Numbered from the stretch's first letter, positions 50,170 to 59,007 are shown. The stretch: DNA of 64,000 nt from SAR202 cluster bacterium bin90 (GCA_002238855.1 MPND01000009.1:38732-102731), one strand, 5' to 3'. Program-made: numbers and translations. Notes: generated by a model from the sequence alone, not told the origin.

Positions 50170-50203
50170 GGCCGCTTGCCGCTTTCCCTCCACGGCAGCG
50201 GCC
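50170..50203 (+). promoter_or_regulatory. Stem-loop between znuA and znuC
   Basis: GGCCGC (50170-50175) pairs with GCGGCC (50198-50203), and GCCG (50178-50181) with CGGC (50193-50196), with a small internal loop. There is no T-run. It probably stabilises the znuA message or reduces readthrough. Confidence 0.5.
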
Positions 50204-50234
50204 TATGTGCTCAGAACTTAGGAGGTGATGCCCG

Positions 50235-51044
50235 GTGACAAATAACATAGCCCAGTCAGAGGCGGCACCGCTTAATGCCGTAGGTGATAGGCTCTTTGAA
50301 GCGGGTATATCTGTCGAGGATGTGACCGTCGTGCGCGGTGGACATACCGCGCTGACTGACGTAACTTTCTCGGTCGGCGCCGGGACGCTCTTGGGCGTTC
50401 TCGGACCCAATGGCGCAGGCAAGAGCTCGCTATTCGGCGCGATCGCCGGGACCCTGCCCATAGCAAAGGGTAATGTAACACTCCACGGGCTCGCGGCTCT
50501 GTCCAGCGCGCTCGCCTATGTCCCGCAGAGAGATAGCATCAACTGGGTATTTCCCGCGACGGTGGTAGATGTCGTGATGATGGGCAGAAACTGGAATGTC
50601 GGCTGGTTGCGCCAGCCAGGCAAGGAAGACAGGGACATGGTCCAATTCAGCTTGGAGCGTGTAAATCTCTGGGAACACCGCAACGACCTGGTTACCGAAC
50701 TCTCCGGCGGCCAGCGTCAGAGAGTCTTCATAGCGCGTGCGCTAGCACAGGAGGCAACCATCATCCTGCTCGACGAGGCTTTCAGCGGTGTCGATGTCGG
50801 CGCCCAGGAGGGCATCGTAGAAGTTCTACGCTCACTCAGGGATGAGGGCAAAATAGTCCTCCTTGCTACACACGACCTTACCAATCTCGCCGAACGCTTC
50901 GACAGGGTACTTTGCATCAACCACCACGTATGCGCCTATGGGCCGCCGGACGAAGCGTTCACCCCGGAGGTGCTGGAAGAGCTTTACGGTTCGCACGGAA
51001 TCGAATTTGCAGCTGACCACTTCAGGCACCACCACCACGCATAG
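50235..51044 (+). CDS. znuC: Zinc-type ABC transporter ATP-binding protein
   Basis: The 269-residue ATPase has Walker A LGPNGAGKSS, signature ELSGGQRQRV, Walker B IILLDEAFSGVD and switch His in LATHDLTNL, and it closes with FAADHFRHHHHA, a His-rich tail that could bind metal. The start is GTG behind AGGAGGTGAT, a nearly complete anti-Shine-Dalgarno match. It belongs to the cluster of manganese/zinc/iron importer ATPases. It follows znuA after a hairpin, and the SodC-like gene begins about 70 bp later. Confidence 0.93.
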   Translation: MTNNIAQSEAAPLNAVGDRLFEAGISVEDVTVVRGGHTALTDVTFSVGAGTLLGVLGPNGAGKSSLFGAIAGTLPIAKGNVTLHGLAALSSALAYVPQRDSINWVFPATVVDVVMMGRNWNVGWLRQPGKEDRDMVQFSLERVNLWEHRNDLVTELSGGQRQRVFIARALAQEATIILLDEAFSGVDVGAQEGIVEVLRSLRDEGKIVLLATHDLTNLAERFDRVLCINHHVCAYGPPDEAFTPEVLEELYGSHGIEFAADHFRHHHHA

Positions 51045-51115
51045 CGGAGATCTAATACAGATTCTGGATCGGATAGCAATCTTGACTGACTTACTCTTGC
51101 CCGGGGAGTGACGCC

Positions 51116-51703
51116 ATGGATTCCAGACTGAACATTGTAAATATCGCCATATTCGCTATTCCTGTATCAGTTATCGCCTTCATGGTGCTCCTCGTATTAA
51201 TACGGTCAGTAGCTGAAGCGGAATCCGAAGTCGGTGCAACCGCATACGCCAATCTCGCATCTCCTGATGGCACGCCTGTGGGGACTGTCACAATGGTACA
51301 AGGACCGGATGGCATTCTTGTTCAAGTCCAAGCCGAGAACCTGACGGTGGGCGGTCATGCGTTCATCATCCACGAGGTGGGAAAGTGTACACCGGATTTC
51401 GCCGCCGCGGGGGATCACTTCGACCCTGGTGAGTCCAGGAGCGGATTCATTCACCCGAGCTGGAGAGGCGGTGAGCCCCTCGGGTCGCACGGCGGCGACC
51501 TGCCTAACATTTACGCGGCTGCCGATGGCACAGCGCGCGCCGATTTCTTCACTGAAGGAATCTCTCTCAACACTGACAGCGCCCACTCAATTTTCGACTC
51601 CGATGGCTCGGCAATCATCATTTACGAGAAGCCGGACGCATACGGAGAGGAAGAAACGGACGCAGGAGAGCGCATCGCTTGCGGCGCAATATACAGAAAC
51701 TGA
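51116..51703 (+). CDS. SodC-like protein with intact zinc site but lost copper ligands
   Basis: The 195-residue protein has an N-terminal membrane anchor (IAIFAIPVSVIAFMVLLVLI) and a Cu/Zn superoxide dismutase domain. Compared with SOD1, the bridging His (His101, in GDHFDP), the zinc ligands His113, His125 and Asp128 (GSHGGDLPN), one copper His (His86), the disulfide cysteines (Cys91 and the Cys of RIACG) and the active-site Arg are kept. Two copper ligands are replaced: Ile84 (His46 position, in HAFIIHE) and Tyr170 (His120 position, in IIIYEKPD). A copper-dependent dismutase is thus unlikely. Between znuC and znuB, an extracytoplasmic zinc-binding role is inferred. Confidence 0.88.
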   Translation: MDSRLNIVNIAIFAIPVSVIAFMVLLVLIRSVAEAESEVGATAYANLASPDGTPVGTVTMVQGPDGILVQVQAENLTVGGHAFIIHEVGKCTPDFAAAGDHFDPGESRSGFIHPSWRGGEPLGSHGGDLPNIYAAADGTARADFFTEGISLNTDSAHSIFDSDGSAIIIYEKPDAYGEEETDAGERIACGAIYRN

Positions 51704-51742
51704 TTCACCCCGCACGCGTGAATCGAAAGCACGGAGCAAATA

Positions 51743-52573
51743 ATGATTGACCTCATTTTAGGCCCCTTTCAGTACGGCTTCATGGTGCGCGCCCTGATTG
51801 TATCCGTGCTCGTCGGCGTCATGTGCCCCATCCTCGGTGCCTATGTCGTCACGCGCGGCCGCGCCTTCATGGGAGACGCCCTCGCGCACTCCGTATTGCC
51901 CGGAATGGTCGTCGCATTCCTCCTCGGCGTCAGCCCGTTCTTCGCCGCAGTTCCGGCCGGTATCATTATCGCCCTTCTCATGGGCACGGTCAGCAGGCGC
52001 ACCGGCATCAGCGAGGACACCTCCATCGGCATCGTATTCGCCGGAATGTTCGCCCTCGGCCTCGTTATGCTGTCTAGGGCAAGCAATGTCAATGTGAACA
52101 TTGAAGACCTCCTGCTCGGCCAGGTGCTCGGAGTCACACAAACCGACGTGTACGTCTCGCTCGCCCTGACGGCCCTCGTCCTGGCAGGCTTATACGCATT
52201 TCACCGGCAGCTCGTCTATACTACATTCGACCAGATTGGCGCCTCAGTCGTTGGCATCAAGACAAATCTCGTTGAATATATCCTCTTGGGCCTTCTCGCT
52301 CTGGTCATAGTTATAGGCATTCAGGCAGCAGGCATCGTACTGGTTATGGCAATGCTGATCACACCCGCCGCAACCGCCTACCTCCTCGCCAGGAGATTCG
52401 TCGGCATGATGGTCGTCGGCGCCCTCGTCGGAGCCGCATCCGCCGTAGTCGGCCTCTACCTGTCCTTCTACGCAGACCTGCCCTCCGGCCCCGCAATGGC
52501 GCTTCTCGCAACTCTGATGTTCGCTATTGCAGCAGTCGCCAAGGGCGTTATACCATTGAGAAGCCAGGCATAA
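51743..52573 (+). CDS. znuB: Zinc-type ABC transporter permease
   Basis: The 276-residue permease of the ABC-3 family has about eight membrane helices. Landmarks are LGAYVVTRGRAFMGDALAHSVLPG near the N-terminus and the region around GIVLVMAMLITPAATAYLLARRF. It forms the channel with ZnuA and ZnuC. GGAG lies eight bases before the ATG. The gene is separated from znuC by the SodC-like gene, an unusual order that still leaves all importer components in one transcript. It precedes the SLC23 permease by 15 bp. Confidence 0.93.
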   Translation: MIDLILGPFQYGFMVRALIVSVLVGVMCPILGAYVVTRGRAFMGDALAHSVLPGMVVAFLLGVSPFFAAVPAGIIIALLMGTVSRRTGISEDTSIGIVFAGMFALGLVMLSRASNVNVNIEDLLLGQVLGVTQTDVYVSLALTALVLAGLYAFHRQLVYTTFDQIGASVVGIKTNLVEYILLGLLALVIVIGIQAAGIVLVMAMLITPAATAYLLARRFVGMMVVGALVGAASAVVGLYLSFYADLPSGPAMALLATLMFAIAAVAKGVIPLRSQA

Positions 52574-52588
52574 TCCGAGGTATATTAC

Positions 52589-54325
52589 TTGTCTTCGAAT
52601 CGTCCAAGCGACACAGTCCGTTACGAACCCGACGAAAACCCGCCAATCCTTGTAGCCGTAGGCACAGGCATTCAGGCAGCCCTCGTAAACCTTGGCGGAA
52701 TCGTGATCGGCGCGGTCATTGTATTCCGTATCGCCGGACAGCCTGAAAGCTATATCCCTTGGGCGATCTTCGCCGCGCTCATCGTCAGCGGAATCTCCAC
52801 ATTCCTGCAGGCAGTCCGTTTCTGGCGCATCGGCTCCGGTCACATACTCGTCATGGGCACTTCCGGCGCGTTCATCGCGGTCTGCGTAACCGCGCTCGTT
52901 GAGGGCGGCCCCGCGACAATGGCGAGCCTCATCGTCATCTCGTCTCTCTTCCAGTTCCTGCTGGCTTCGCGCCTATCGTGGCTTCGACGAATCTTCACAC
53001 CCGTCGTCTCCGGTACGGTGATCATGCTGATCGCTGTCGCCGTAATGCCCATCATATTCGACACGCTCAAGGATGTCCCGGAGAACGCATCGCCGATTGC
53101 AGCCCCGATTGCAGCCCTCTCGACCATCATTGTCATCGCCGTGCTCATTATGCGCGCGCCACCGTCATTGCGCCTGTGGTCACCCATCATCGGAATAATC
53201 GTCGGCTGCGCCGTAGCCGCCCCGTTCGGCCTCTATGACCTGAACGCCGTTCTCGAATCTGACTGGGTAGGCGTGCCATTCGGCTCGTGGCCCGGCATAG
53301 AATTAACCCCCGGCATTGAGTTCTGGGCGCTATTGCCCGCATTCATCGTCGTAACCCTGGTAGGAGCTATCGAGACCGTCGGCGATGGAGTCGCCATCCA
53401 GCAGGTTTCCCGCAGAAATCGCCGCGCCACCGACTTCCGCGTGGTGCAGGGCGCACTCAACTCGGACGGCCTTGGCAATCTTCTCTCCGGCCTGCTCGGC
53501 ACATTGCCGAACACCACCTACTCATCCAGCGTCTCGCTAACCGAGGTGACAGGCATCGCCTCGCGCCGAGTCGGTGTCGTCATCGGTATCATCTTCGCGG
53601 TCCTCGCATTCTTCCCCAAAGCAACCGCGCTGCTCATTGCCATTCCCGCCCCCGTAGCGGCAGCCTACATCACGGTCCTACTCGCGCTCCTATTCGTGCA
53701 GGGCATGAGAATGATTATTCAGGACGGAGTTGACCACCGCAAAGCAGCGGTCGTAGGCTTGGCATTCTGGCTTGGCGTCGGCTTCCAAAGTCAGGTCATC
53801 TTCTCAGACCTGCTTGGCGGGTTCTGGGGCGTGCTGCTCGGAAACGGCATGACCTCCGGCGCGATTGTCGCCATCCTCATGATGCTGTTCCTTGATTTTA
53901 CCGGCCCGCGGAGCAAGCGCCTCACATCTGACTTGAACTCGGACGCTCTGATAAAACTTGAGCCGTTCCTGCGCGAATTCGCGTCAGCCCGTAAATGGGA
54001 GCCCGAATCTACAGACCGGCTTGCGGCAGCAGGTGAGGAGACCATCGCCGTACTGATGCAGGAAGTGGACGCCGGCGACGCCGACGGTCCCCGCCGTCTC
54101 ACGGTGTCTGCACGCGGCGATGCGCAATCCGCCGAGTTGGAGTTTGCTACTACTTTGGAGGGCGAGAACATGGAGGATCAACTCGCATATCTCAGTGAGC
54201 TGCCCCCAGTGCCCGACGAGCACGAGGTCTCATACCGTCTTCTCTGGCACTACGCGTCCTCCGTGAGCCACCAGAAGTATCACAGTATTGACGTCATCAC
54301 CATCAGCGTCGAGGCATCGCGATAA
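52589..54325 (+). CDS. SLC23 (xanthine/uracil) permease with C-terminal cytoplasmic domain
   Basis: The 578-residue protein has an SLC23/NAT core of about 14 helices: ILVAVGTGIQAALVNLGGIVIG in the first helices, FTPVVSGTVIMLIAVAVMP, VGAIETVGDGVAIQQVSRR with the substrate-contact Glu, and GLGNLLSGLLGTLPNTTYSSS with the NxxTYxxx element. Residues about 445-578 are an extra soluble domain that recalls an anti-sigma or histidine-kinase-like ATPase fold but lacks the usual Asn and Gly boxes. TTG start behind GAGG. Ligand is probably a nucleobase. Co-transcribed with the zinc locus by spacing. Confidence 0.85.
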   Translation: MSSNRPSDTVRYEPDENPPILVAVGTGIQAALVNLGGIVIGAVIVFRIAGQPESYIPWAIFAALIVSGISTFLQAVRFWRIGSGHILVMGTSGAFIAVCVTALVEGGPATMASLIVISSLFQFLLASRLSWLRRIFTPVVSGTVIMLIAVAVMPIIFDTLKDVPENASPIAAPIAALSTIIVIAVLIMRAPPSLRLWSPIIGIIVGCAVAAPFGLYDLNAVLESDWVGVPFGSWPGIELTPGIEFWALLPAFIVVTLVGAIETVGDGVAIQQVSRRNRRATDFRVVQGALNSDGLGNLLSGLLGTLPNTTYSSSVSLTEVTGIASRRVGVVIGIIFAVLAFFPKATALLIAIPAPVAAAYITVLLALLFVQGMRMIIQDGVDHRKAAVVGLAFWLGVGFQSQVIFSDLLGGFWGVLLGNGMTSGAIVAILMMLFLDFTGPRSKRLTSDLNSDALIKLEPFLREFASARKWEPESTDRLAAAGEETIAVLMQEVDAGDADGPRRLTVSARGDAQSAELEFATTLEGENMEDQLAYLSELPPVPDEHEVSYRLLWHYASSVSHQKYHSIDVITISVEASR

Positions 54326-54334
54326 CACGAACTC

Positions 54335-56671
54335 CTATTGCCCGATTCCCAAGGGCAACGGAGCCAAGTCCAGCACCTCGTAGCTGTCATCTCCTTCGAC
54401 TATTCTGAGATGTCTGTCCAGCGGTACATCGTCAAAGGTCTGCCGCACTCCCGACATTGGCCAGTACACCTCAAGTGACACCAAATTCTGCGCCTGCCCC
54501 AGGCCAATCTCCTGCGTCAACGTCGATGACCCGAAGCTGCTCCCGTTGCTTACTGTGCTGTGTACGCTTCTTGAGGAGCCATTGTCATCCACGACCGTCA
54601 CATCGATTTGCGCTCCAATCGCAGCGCGATTCGACTCGGTTCCGACCAGCTTAATCGAAAGCCAGCGATTGCCATGTCCGGGATTCTTATACAGCGCATT
54701 AACGAACCCGTCACCCGGAAAGAACCCGCCAACCTGCATCAAGATGTCCTGATCCCCATCCCTGTCTAGGTCTCCGAACGACACGCCATGCCCCTTCTGT
54801 AGATGTCCGAATCCACCTGAAAAGGTTACATCCTGGAATGTCTCGCCCGAATCATTCCTGTACGCCACATTCGGAGCAATAGCGTCGTACGACGGAGCGC
54901 CGGTTCCCAATAGTAAGTCCAAGTAACCGTCATAATCGAAGTCGCCAAAGTTCGCTCCCATCGCAAGATGCACACGCCACAGTCCGGTCTCCCGCGTCAC
55001 ATCCTCAAAGCCTTCTCCACCTAGATTGCGATACAGTCGCGGACGCGCTCCATCGTTTTCGAGACCCAGGTAGTCGGCAGCCACATCCTCGATATCCTCT
55101 CCATATCCCGCCACGAAGATGTCGAGCCAGCCATCATTGTCGTGGTCCCAAAACCAGGTAGCGAAGCTGTCCGTAGGCTCCGCCAACCCCAGTTCCGGCG
55201 CAACATCTCTGAATGTCCCGTCGCCGTTATTCCGATACAACCTGTTGGCGTCTCCGAAGTTGGATATGTAAAGGTCCGGGTAGCCGTCATTGTCATAGTC
55301 CCCCCACGCGCTGCCCTTGCAGTATCGCCAGTTCTGCACACCCGCACCTTGCGCCACATCCTCGAACTGCCCATTGCCGTCATTCCTGAATAGTTGGCTC
55401 GGAAACAGCAGAGCAGTTGACTCGGTACCAGCCTCCCTCATGCTTTCGTTGCACGAGAAAAGGTCAAGGTCGCCGTCATTGTCATAGTCAGCCCAAGCCG
55501 CGCTCTGGCTGGGATAAGCAGGCTTGGCAAGCCCCACAGCCTCCGTAACATCGCTGAATGTCCCATCGCCACTGGTGCCACCGTTGTTCCGCAGCAGCGA
55601 CATTCGCATCTGTCCACGCACCTTCATCCAGCCCCCGCGCATGACCAGAATATCCATCCACCCATCGTTGTCGTAGTCAGTCTGTGTGATGTTCAGTCCC
55701 CCAAGCTGGTCGCTCAGTCCGGCTTTCACAGTAACATCTTCGAAGGTGCCCTCTCCCTGGTTGCGATAGTAAGTAATCGGTTTACAGGGATCCCAGGTGG
55801 AGGTCACCACATCCAGCAAACCGTCATTGTCGAAGTCCTCAATTATGCTGCCACCGGCAGTATTCACCGCATACAGCCCCGCATACGGTGCAATCTCCTT
55901 GAATTTGCGGGTGTCGAATGCCGGTTCAAAAGACTCTGGCGGAATCCTATATTCGTCTTGAACGCCTTCCGGATACGACCCAAGCGCCATATGAGCCACA
56001 TTCAGCAACCACATCGCGCGCCGCGCCACATGGGTGTCGTCTGGTTCCAACTCCAGCAACTGCATCAAGTAACCAACCGCGCCGCTCGCCCCCCGTTCAT
56101 CCTCGTGTGCAACCGATCTATCGAGCGGCAGCGCGCAGATCAGCCTTCCGTCAGGACTCACGCAGTTGTCCAACTCTCCCATCTTCAGGCTCGCAATCGC
56201 CAGCTCCTCCAGAAGTTCCTCCTCGTGATTCACCTCCGGATTCTCCCGCAATTCATCATCGAGTGCTTCCTCAAGCAGTTCAATCGCCTCGCTCGCCTCT
56301 CCGAATCTTAGGTGGTCGCGTGCAAGCTCTCGCTTGATGCTCGTCTGCCACGAAAGGGTAGGGAAGCTCGGATTCTCCAATTCCATGGTCAACCTCTCCC
56401 GTTGCTGCGTCCCAAAGAATGGATCGCTGCTATTTCCCAGTGAAGTGCAGTATCCGGCAATGTCTGAATTCTCGGAAATTGATTCTTCAGCAGGCTCCAC
56501 CGTTTCGGGAACTCTAGTGAGGAAAGGCGAAAGGTCCGGGCGTTGCTGGTGCATACATGCCAGCGCAAACACGATTAGGCACGCCGCCGCAACTGCGCCG
56601 ACCCGCCTGGCATTCTGCTGCCCCCGTATCCAGTCCATACCTTCCGTCCTCGTCAAATTCTCGAAGTTCAT
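54335..56671 (-). CDS. CRTAC1-family VCBS/FG-GAP protein, membrane anchored
   Basis: The 778-residue protein has an N-terminal membrane or lipoprotein segment (AVAAACLIVFALAC), a helical region with TPR-like helices (residues about 110-220), and then a series of FG-GAP/VCBS repeats with the calcium-binding pattern DFDNDGLLDV, DYDNDGWMDI, DYDNDGDLDLF, DYDNDGYPDLY, DHDNDGWLDIF, DFDYDGYLDL and DLDRDGDQDI. The C-terminus matches the ASPIC/UnbV domain (GAQIDVTVVDDNGSSR). Extracellular adhesion or carbohydrate binding is the usual assumption. It is divergent from a second family member and ends nine bases from the SLC23 gene. Confidence 0.88.
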   Translation of the reverse strand: MNFENLTRTEGMDWIRGQQNARRVGAVAAACLIVFALACMHQQRPDLSPFLTRVPETVEPAEESISENSDIAGYCTSLGNSSDPFFGTQQRERLTMELENPSFPTLSWQTSIKRELARDHLRFGEASEAIELLEEALDDELRENPEVNHEEELLEELAIASLKMGELDNCVSPDGRLICALPLDRSVAHEDERGASGAVGYLMQLLELEPDDTHVARRAMWLLNVAHMALGSYPEGVQDEYRIPPESFEPAFDTRKFKEIAPYAGLYAVNTAGGSIIEDFDNDGLLDVVTSTWDPCKPITYYRNQGEGTFEDVTVKAGLSDQLGGLNITQTDYDNDGWMDILVMRGGWMKVRGQMRMSLLRNNGGTSGDGTFSDVTEAVGLAKPAYPSQSAAWADYDNDGDLDLFSCNESMREAGTESTALLFPSQLFRNDGNGQFEDVAQGAGVQNWRYCKGSAWGDYDNDGYPDLYISNFGDANRLYRNNGDGTFRDVAPELGLAEPTDSFATWFWDHDNDGWLDIFVAGYGEDIEDVAADYLGLENDGARPRLYRNLGGEGFEDVTRETGLWRVHLAMGANFGDFDYDGYLDLLLGTGAPSYDAIAPNVAYRNDSGETFQDVTFSGGFGHLQKGHGVSFGDLDRDGDQDILMQVGGFFPGDGFVNALYKNPGHGNRWLSIKLVGTESNRAAIGAQIDVTVVDDNGSSRSVHSTVSNGSSFGSSTLTQEIGLGQAQNLVSLEVYWPMSGVRQTFDDVPLDRHLRIVEGDDSYEVLDLAPLPLGIGQ

Positions 56672-56684
56672 TGTAAGGTAGCGA

Positions 56685-56693
56685 TGCTATAAT
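56685..56693 (+). promoter_or_regulatory. Extended -10 promoter of the second CRTAC1-type gene
   Basis: TGCTATAAT lies in the 108-bp gap between the two divergent genes; transcription would start near 56700, about 80 bp before the TTG at 56780. Confidence 0.5.
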
Positions 56694-56779
56694 CAGACAG
56701 GTATGTCCTCGAATAAAGCGAAGATTGCAGAACCTTCTTCCCCGGCATTGAGGGAAGGCTGGAATAGGGGTGAGATTAG

Positions 56780-58975
56780 TTGCGCAAAGTAGCTAAGACT
56801 GCCCTGCTGCAACCATCTTCCATCAAGGCACTCGGACGCACTCTGGTCGTTGTCGCTCTCCTTTCGGCAGTAATCGGGTGCGCGGAAGTCCAACGCCTTG
56901 TACAGCAGCCCACACCCGCTCCATCTCAGGCGCCAATTGAACAAGTACCTCGCTCGGTGCTAGGCAACCGCTCCGAACCGGCTGCACCTACCACGCAAGT
57001 CGTTCCATTCACCAATGTCGCCGGCACCGCCTTGAACGGGGATTTCCAGCTCTGGAACGACCGGCCCGGAGTGGTGATTTTCGACTATGACCGCGACGGC
57101 GACTTGGACTTCTATGTAACCTCTCGTGGCGGAGAGCCGAACCGGCTCTATCGCAACGCCGGCGATGCCACATTCACGAATGTTGCGGAACGAGCAGGCG
57201 TTCAAGCCACTGAAAGCCACAGTACCGGTGCCGTAGCCTGCGACATAGACAATGACGGCTTTCAGGACCTGTATGTCGGCGCTTGGGGCAACCCCGACGA
57301 CGACCTCGGTTTCCGCTCACCGCAGGAAGGCAACACCGATAGCTTATTCCTCAATGGAGGCAGTGGCGGTTTCATAGACATAACGGAATCAGCATTCGGC
57401 GACGCAGTCAACACGCGTTCTGCCACAAGCATAGCCTGCGCCGATGTCAACGGCGACGGCTGGCTCGACCTCTACGTCGGCAACATTCAGGACGATGATT
57501 TCCGCACCTTCTCCGACTACAACCACCCCGGTCACTACAACCTCCTTTACCTGAACAACGGTGACCTCACATTCGCGGAAATCGCCCACGATGCAGGCGT
57601 CGAAGGTCCCCAGATAAGGATGACCAACCCAGACGGCACCCCCGTAATCCATGAGCACCCCGTAACCGGCAAAAGGTTCGAGGGCTACAATCCTGCCACC
57701 CTTGATGGAATGGGCAATCGGGTAGGGGAACCGACAGGCCAGACACACGCCGTCGCCTTCTTCGACTACGACGACGATGGCGACCCTGACCTCTTCGTCG
57801 CAAACGACGGCGACCGAATGCACCTCTTCCGCAACGACACCACGGCCGACAGAGTGCGCTTCACGCCCGTAGCAAGAGAGATGGGGATAGACCTCGCAGG
57901 CTCATGGATGGGCTTCGCCATAGGCGACTACGATGGAGATGCTGACCTTGACGTCTTTTCCACCAACATAGGCTTCCATCCGCTGCTGCAGGAACCCGTC
58001 GAGAAACCGCGCGGCAACTGCGAATATGTCGGCAGGTTCCGCTGGGGTACCTGCGCCCACTTCCTGCTCCGCAACGACGGTTCCGGCCTCCTGCAGGATG
58101 TAGCCTCCACGACCGATGTCACCCCCAGCCCTTGGCTGCCACCGGCATCCCTCGATGCCTCCGTGTTCGATCCCGCCCATCACGTACCCACAGGCCTCGC
58201 CGCATACGATTTCGGCTTCGGTGCAACATTCTTCGACTACGACAACGACGGCTATCAGGACCTCTACTGGTTCGGCTCCACGCTCGGCAGGGGAGAAGGC
58301 CCAGGCGGTCAAGTATTTCCGGCAGCCGGGCGCATGCTCCGAAGCCTCGGAAACGGCGCATTCGACGACATCACCGTCCGCGCCCGCCTCCTCGACATTT
58401 CCCGCGTCAACTACGAAGGCTTGGACGACGACGAAGCAGCCAAGAACGACCCCGTCCTGCTCAAGATACGTCGCATTGACACGGCCCTCCACGAAAACGG
58501 CAAAGGCCTCGCCCACGGCGACCTCAACGGCGATGGATACACCGACCTAATCGCCACCAACAGCAGCGGCCCGATCTTCTCCGGCCCCTTCGACCCCGCC
58601 ACTGGAGCAGCCCCCACTCGCCCAGCGCCCGGCCCCATGTTTGTCTGGCTTAACGGCGGCGGCCCAAGCAACTGGCTCACACTGACCCTGAAAGGGCGCA
58701 TGGCAATCGATCGCACTGGCAGCAACGCCGACGCAATCGGCGCCCGCGTTTACATCACAACCCGCCCCCCCGGAAGCGCCCAACCCCACACACAAGTGCA
58801 GGAAGTCATCGCCGGCTCCAGCTACCTCTCCATGGACAGCGTCGCCCTCGAATTCGGCCTAGGACGCGCAACAATCGCGGACCGAATCGAAATCCACTGG
58901 CCCAGCGGCGCAACGCAGGTGCTCCAGAACATCCCTGCCAACCAAGTCCTGGAAGTCATCGAGCCGCCAAGCTAA
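56780..58975 (+). CDS. CRTAC1-family VCBS/FG-GAP lipoprotein
   Basis: The 731-residue protein starts at TTG behind AGGGGTGA and has a lipoprotein signal ending in LSAVIGC. It carries FG-GAP/VCBS repeats with DYDRDGDLDFY, DIDNDGFQDLY, DVNGDGWLDLY, DYDDDGDPDLF, DYDGDADLDVF and DYDNDGYQDLY calcium sites, and an ASPIC/UnbV C-terminal domain (ALEFGLGRATIADRIEIHWPSG). It is divergent from the 54335-56671 gene, and both share the overall architecture, so they are probably ancient paralogues with a common regulatory gap. Role outside the cell, likely adhesion or glycan interaction; not proven. Confidence 0.88.
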   Translation: MRKVAKTALLQPSSIKALGRTLVVVALLSAVIGCAEVQRLVQQPTPAPSQAPIEQVPRSVLGNRSEPAAPTTQVVPFTNVAGTALNGDFQLWNDRPGVVIFDYDRDGDLDFYVTSRGGEPNRLYRNAGDATFTNVAERAGVQATESHSTGAVACDIDNDGFQDLYVGAWGNPDDDLGFRSPQEGNTDSLFLNGGSGGFIDITESAFGDAVNTRSATSIACADVNGDGWLDLYVGNIQDDDFRTFSDYNHPGHYNLLYLNNGDLTFAEIAHDAGVEGPQIRMTNPDGTPVIHEHPVTGKRFEGYNPATLDGMGNRVGEPTGQTHAVAFFDYDDDGDPDLFVANDGDRMHLFRNDTTADRVRFTPVAREMGIDLAGSWMGFAIGDYDGDADLDVFSTNIGFHPLLQEPVEKPRGNCEYVGRFRWGTCAHFLLRNDGSGLLQDVASTTDVTPSPWLPPASLDASVFDPAHHVPTGLAAYDFGFGATFFDYDNDGYQDLYWFGSTLGRGEGPGGQVFPAAGRMLRSLGNGAFDDITVRARLLDISRVNYEGLDDDEAAKNDPVLLKIRRIDTALHENGKGLAHGDLNGDGYTDLIATNSSGPIFSGPFDPATGAAPTRPAPGPMFVWLNGGGPSNWLTLTLKGRMAIDRTGSNADAIGARVYITTRPPGSAQPHTQVQEVIAGSSYLSMDSVALEFGLGRATIADRIEIHWPSGATQVLQNIPANQVLEVIEPPS

Positions 58976-58985
58976 ATATCCTGCT

Positions 58986-59007
58986 TATCCTGTCCATCGA
59001 TGTTAGT
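58986..59007. repeat. Dispersed intergenic repeat, copy 2
   Basis: Matches copy 1 at 19 of 22 positions and lies between the convergent CRTAC1 and DppC-like genes; a third, partial copy is at 60928-60941 between binding-protein and permease genes. Confidence 0.5.
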
